A stretch of DNA of 23,354 nt from Physcia stellaris (taxonomy: Eukaryota; Ascomycota; Lecanoromycetes; Caliciales; Physciaceae), in NCBI GenBank assembly GCA_018902385.1, contig JABSSW010000115.1, positions 1 to 23,354 on the forward strand, given 5' to 3'. Made by a program: the position numbers and the translations under genes. Below the pieces are notes generated by a model. It did no database searches. It was not told the DNA's origin and saw nothing but the letters and a program-made list of their open reading frames with translations. Shown one piece after another: positions 20,053 to 23,354 of this stretch (its first letter is position 1; each line of letters begins with the position of its first letter).

Positions 20053-20234
20053 TGTAAGGCGCGTGTTTAGAACTCAATAAATAGCATAACGAGAATATTT
20101 GATTTAAGAAACAAATATTTACATGAAAATCGAATGTCAGAAATAGAAGTGTGTGTCAAGTCATCATTAGTCTCGATATGAATTCTCGCTGATAAGATAA
20201 ATTCTCAATCGAGATTTCAGACATGCTCGTAACA
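20053..20234. repeat. Right LTR of the miniature element
   Basis: Direct repeat of 18425-18606. Retains the AGG at 20057-20059 where the left copy has AAA, while the left copy keeps the CCT where this one has TTT. Both copies have thus been hit separately. Confidence 0.9.
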
Positions 20235-20239
20235 AAAAT
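20235..20239. repeat. 5-bp target-site duplication AAAAT, right copy
   Basis: Pairs with 18420-18424. Confidence 0.7.
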
Positions 20240-20989
20240 AATGATGTCGTCGATGTTGATCGAAATAACGATTTTGTTGTCAATGATAACGATGTTTTCG
20301 ATATTAACGAAATTTCAATTGTTGATCATGTAAATGACGATAATTTTTCGAATTTTGTTCGTGTTTTCGATAATAATGATGTTTTCAATTTTGTTCACGA
20401 CAAAAACAATGTTTTTAATTTTGATCACGTCGATGATATTGACAATGTTATGAATATTAATCATATTTTCGATGTTAACGACGTCAACGTTATTGAAAAT
20501 GTTATGAAAATTGACGATATTTTAACAAACAAAAAATTTGTTATTATCGAATTGAAAAACAAACATCGAAAATCACAAAACAAAAACGACACAACAATTC
20601 GAATCAAAAAATGAAAATCAAAATTCATCGATCGAAATTCTTTTGATCATGAGTCGAAATTTTCAAATATAACGATTCGAAACAAAAAAACGAAATCGAT
20701 CGAAATCAAGTTTACACGAAAAAAAATTGTCAAAATGACGCAATCGACTGAAATTCAAAATACATTAAAACGTGATCGAAATCGCGATAATCAAAATCGC
20801 GATAATCGAAATGAAAATGTCACACGCAATAAAATGATAATTGAAAAATCAATAAAAATGTTCAACGACAATTTCGATAATTTTGACAATATTTTCAAAA
20901 AAAACAACGATTTCGATTATTTGTTCAACGACGATATTTATGAAAACGCAAATAACGAAAATCATGATTCGAATTTAAACATTAAATAA
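20240..20989 (+). pseudogene. MULE C-terminal tail, second part, Asp/Asn-rich
   Basis: 250 codons in one frame from 20240 to the TAA at 20987-20989, broken only by a TGA at 20612. Early residues are imperfect repeats of the form NDNDVFDIN / FDNNDVFNF / NNVFNFDHVDD. Later residues are Lys/Arg/Asn-rich (LKRDRNRDNQNRDNRNENV), and the end is again acidic (NFDNFDNIFKKNNDFDYLFNDD). The frame is continuous with the one ending at 18424. A disordered acidic tail after the SWIM motif is plausible for a fungal MULE transposase. It could also be a separate ORF, since low-complexity sequence gives little family signal. Confidence 0.55.
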
Positions 20990-21229
20990 TTTAACTTTTT
21001 CAAAGAATTGAAAATATAATTGTTTAATTAAAAATTTAATAAAACGCAAAATGTTCAGAAACAATCACGTCGACGTTGATAATATTATAACATATATTCA
21101 TAAATAAATTTCAATCGAGAAATATTTTTTTCAACAATTAAAATCATCAATACAATTATTTTTTCGACGTTCGATGTTATTATTCTTTGAAAATGTTAAA
21201 ACGTACGATTAAAATCATATATGTATACG
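20990..21229. other. AT-rich stretch, no gene
   Basis: Between the MULE tail stop and the foldback element. The 3' inverted repeat of the MULE would be expected in this region but is not recognisable. Confidence 0.45.
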
Positions 21230-21240
21230 AATTTCATTTT

Positions 21241-21385
21241 TTCGCATTCAATTTGTGAAATTTAACGCGTTTTTTTTATTAAAACTATTATTATTTCACG
21301 AAATATACATATATTTCAATATAATTTAATAGAAAATATCAATAATATACAAGTATTTAATCGCTGCAATATAAAGTCGTTTCGA
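21241..21385 (+). repeat. Left arm of foldback element
   Basis: Inverted copy of 21479-21623. Five differences are CpY-type transitions and one is at a CpG (21267 region). Confidence 0.88.
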
Positions 21386-21478
21386 AATCTATTGAAATCA
21401 TTAATATATTTTGAATCGTTTTCACACGTTTTCAAATCTTATTATAAAGCAAAACATTTGTATTGCATTTTTTTTTAA

Positions 21479-21623
21479 TCGAAACGATTTTATATTGCAA
21501 CGATTAAATACTTGTATACTATTGATATTTTCTACTAAATTATATTGAAATATATGTATATTTCGTGAAATAATAATAATTTTAATAAAAAAAACGTGTT
21601 AAATTTCACAAATTGAATGCGAA
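21479..21623 (-). repeat. Right arm of foldback element
   Basis: Reverse complement of the left arm. Ends GCGAA at 21619-21623. Confidence 0.88.
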
Positions 21624-21639
21624 AAGAATGAATTATTAT

Positions 21640-22945
21640 TGATGTTACGTGAAAATGCAAAATGCGTGAAACAGATTCACATCATGATATTTGTTTTTCG
21701 TGTTATTTGATGTTTAAAAACGAATTTTCTTTTTCGTTGAAATTCGTTATTTCGAAAATCAAACATTATATATTTTATATTCGCATAACGTTATCAACAA
21801 TACGTCATTATTTTTTGAAAATTCAACAAAATACGACATCAAACATTTTTACATTTTAAAAAATTGTCATTGAAAACGATGCACATGATTTTCGCATGTA
21901 ATTCAGATTGTTTTTTTTCACGAAAAAATGAAAAAATTGAAAAAATTAAAATTGCATAAATGTGATTATCGAAATTTTGAATAAAAAAAATAAAATCAAA
22001 AATTCAAATATTTGAAACATGAATGAAAATATTAATTACAATAATTTCGTCATTGATAATTTGAGTCTTGATATTATTATTTGTAATATAAACATTTTGT
22101 ATAAAAATGAATATATTGTTTTGTAAAATACAAAAAATTTAATATTGAATGCAAAAATTAATATTGAAAATGTATTTGTTGTATTATATGATATTTACAT
22201 TTCAATGTTAAATTCAAATATGTTAATTTAGAATTTTAATATTAACAATACAAAACAAATGTATTTCATTTCATTTTTTTTTCGTTTGAAACAATCATTT
22301 TGTTCATTTATAATTCGATCAATTCGAAAAACAATTTTTCAAAAATCAAATCATGCATGACAATTATGATAAAATTCTTGATATTTTATGATAAACAAAT
22401 TTCAAATGATTTCGATAAACAAATTCAAAAAAATTTGAAAAATAAACATTATTTTTGCGAAAATGTGACGATAAAATAAAACGATTAAATAGAAATCAAT
22501 GAATATATTCAATGTTAAATGTTGATTTTCGTAAAACGATAATTGACACAAATGCAAAAATTTCGAAAAGAAAAAAAAATTGAAAAAAAAAATTGAAAAA
22601 GAAAAAAACATGTAAATTTTCTTGAATAACGTATCGTGTTTATATATGCAAATAAATGATCAATGATTTAACGAAATAAAATCGACTTGTTAATTTAATA
22701 ATTAAAATTGCGATTTAAACTGAAAATGATAAATTTTCATTCAGAAAATGTTCGAATTCGATTCGTGTGATAAGCATTTGATGTTACAATTGAGAAAATC
22801 GAACAATAACAATTCTGAATTCAATAAAAACGTTATAACAATGTCTGATTATCGAATTCGCATTTCGATATCTAATTGATTAATTTGAAATCAATGTTAA
22901 TAAATGAAATATAACAAACAACAAACATCATTTTTTGTTGTTGTG
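21640..22945. other. Extremely AT-rich stretch, no gene recognised
   Basis: About 1.3 kb. A 65-codon plus frame (21662-21859) and a 69-codon minus frame (22402-22611, nearly all Phe/Leu/Ile) have no motif and reflect composition. The stretch 22020-22250 is especially poor in C and G, with many 'aatatt' motifs. No repeats could be aligned. Confidence 0.5.
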
Positions 22946-22949
22946 ATGA

Positions 22950-23354
22950 CGATATTGAGAATTCGTGAATATTTTGCGCAAAATACGAAATTGAAAAAAA
23001 AAATTGTCAATTGATTTGATTGAAAAATAATAAACGCGATAAAACAACGATTGAAAATAACAAAATAAAAACGATGTGATAATATCGTGAAAAAAAAAAT
23101 TATGATTGAATAAAAATGAAAAAATCGTTTGAATTGTGATCGTTTGCGCGAAATTGAAAAAAAAAATCGAAAAAAAAATTATGATAAAATAAAAATGAAA
23201 TGATCGCATCGTGAAAAAAAAAAATTTAAAAAAAAATCGTAACAAAATAAAAACGAAATGATTGTTCGAATTGTGATCGTCTAAACGAAATTAAAAAAAA
23301 AACAAAAAAATCGTGACATGATAAAAACGAAATGATCGTTTGAATTGTAATCGT
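22950..23354 (+). repeat. Degenerate tandem repeat, ~65-75 bp units, continues past window end
   Basis: Units contain 'aaatgatcgtttgaattgtgatcgt', then 'gcgaaattgaaaaaaaaa' and 'atcgtgataaaataaaaacg'. Recognisable anchors occur near 22960, 23125, 23195, 23262 and 23337; the last two are 75 bp apart. Copies differ by length of A runs and by G/A changes. Probably a minisatellite, or repeats at the edge of another element. The minus-strand 105-codon frame across it (22928-23245) is a by-product of T-rich repeats. Confidence 0.7.

Larger units (their letters stand above)
18425..20234. mobile_element. Miniature LTR retroelement (TRIM-like), 1810 bp
   Basis: Two 182-bp direct repeats (18425-18606 and 20053-20234) begin TGTAA and end TAACA, the canonical TG...CA form. 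They are flanked by AAAAT duplications. The 1446-bp interior has no recognisable gag or pol, so the element is non-autonomous. Frames of 88 codons (19145-19411, minus) and 77 codons (19514-19747, plus) show no known motif. The interior keeps many CT, AG and GG steps (11 CT/AG/CC/GG in 18541-18600, against 3 in bases 1-660). This makes it the least mutated and probably youngest insertion here. Orientation is not determined. Confidence 0.82.
16640..20989 (+). mobile_element. Mutator-like (MULE) DNA transposon, degenerate, interrupted at 18425
   Basis: Plus-strand transposase remnant with DDE-region, His/Cys and SWIM motifs, followed by a long Asp/Asn-rich tail that resumes after a nested LTR element (18425-20234). 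Terminal inverted repeats were not recognised, so the outer limits are those of the coding remnant. CpT and CpC are almost absent in the MULE parts but common inside the nested element. Confidence 0.78.
21230..21636. mobile_element. Foldback / MITE-like element with 145-bp inverted arms
   Basis: The arms at 21241-21385 and 21479-21623 are inverted copies with 6 differences and no gap in 145 bp, around a 93-bp spacer with no ORF. The similarity continues weakly outward to about 21230 and 21636 with a one-base gap. The size and lack of coding capacity fit a MITE or a solo pair of long terminal inverted repeats moved by a DNA transposase. No clear target-site duplication could be picked. Family unknown. 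Confidence 0.8.

Noticed and set aside
22402-23245. Minus-strand ORFs of 69 and 105 codons rich in Phe and Ile
   Set aside because: They arise from T-rich low-complexity and tandem repeat sequence, with no motif.
1-23354. Mitochondrial DNA with TGA as Trp, suggested by AT richness and TGA at Trp positions
   Set aside because: The content is Ty3/gypsy chromoviruses, a MULE and LTR elements, which are nuclear. Frames are also broken by frameshifts and lost catalytic residues, and the CpY bias extends to non-coding LTRs and MITE arms.
1-23354. Classical CpA-directed RIP
   Set aside because: CA and TG are abundant, and paired repeats differ almost only at CpT/CpC. A few CpA events exist (for example CA/TA at 11763 and TAA at Trp or Gln codons such as 3837), but they are a minority.

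Overview
The window looks like nuclear DNA from a filamentous ascomycete (Pezizomycotina). It is AT-rich, gene-poor heterochromatin made of dead, nested transposable elements. The evidence is two Ty3/gypsy chromovirus polyproteins with C-terminal chromodomains, a Mutator-like (MULE) transposase with a SWIM motif, two small LTR elements with target-site duplications, and a foldback (MITE-like) element. I found no intact host gene, rRNA, tRNA or CRISPR array. The class of fungus cannot be settled from the sequence.

The main result is how the elements were mutated. Almost every surviving C is followed by A or G, and almost every surviving G is preceded by T or C. In bases 1-600 I count 79 C: 41 CG, 37 CA, 1 CT, 0 CC; also 2 AG and 0 GG. 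This is the footprint of a RIP-like C-to-T process acting on CpT and CpC (CpY) that spares CpA and CpG. Classical RIP prefers CpA. Three duplicated sequences in the window confirm it independently: 16 of 16 differences between the LTRs at 18425/20053, 5 of 7 between the LTRs at 11570/14666, and 5 of 6 between the arms of the foldback at 21241/21479 are CpY transitions. As expected, coding regions are broken mainly by TGA at former Trp (TGG) codons, while Gln codons survive. Reading TGA as Trp reopens long frames.

Layout. 1-5105: chromovirus 1 (gag, protease, RT, RNase H, integrase, chromodomain; its 5' end is outside the window). 5106-6950: unassigned degenerate sequence with two unrecognised coding remnants. 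6955-9290: chromovirus 2, 3' half only (RNase H tail, integrase, chromodomain). 9291-11040: mostly featureless, with one unrecognised Cys-containing remnant at 10095-10798. 11041-11569 plus 14880-15743: one unrecognised ORF split by an LTR element at 11570-14874 that carries a single C2H2 zinc-finger ORF. 15744-16640: hairpins and a ~200-bp tandem repeat. 16640-18424 plus 20240-20989: MULE transposase with a long Asp/Asn-rich tail, split in frame by a 1.8-kb LTR miniature element at 18425-20234. 21230-21636: foldback element. 21640-22940: featureless AT-rich DNA. 22950-23354: short tandem repeats running off the end.

The mutation load is layered. The chromoviruses and MULE are saturated, the interior of the 11570 element is intermediate, and the 18425 element is lightest. 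This fits successive insertions into already mutated DNA. Nothing here appears functional; the window is best read as a record of repeated insertion and a genome defence with unusual sequence specificity.
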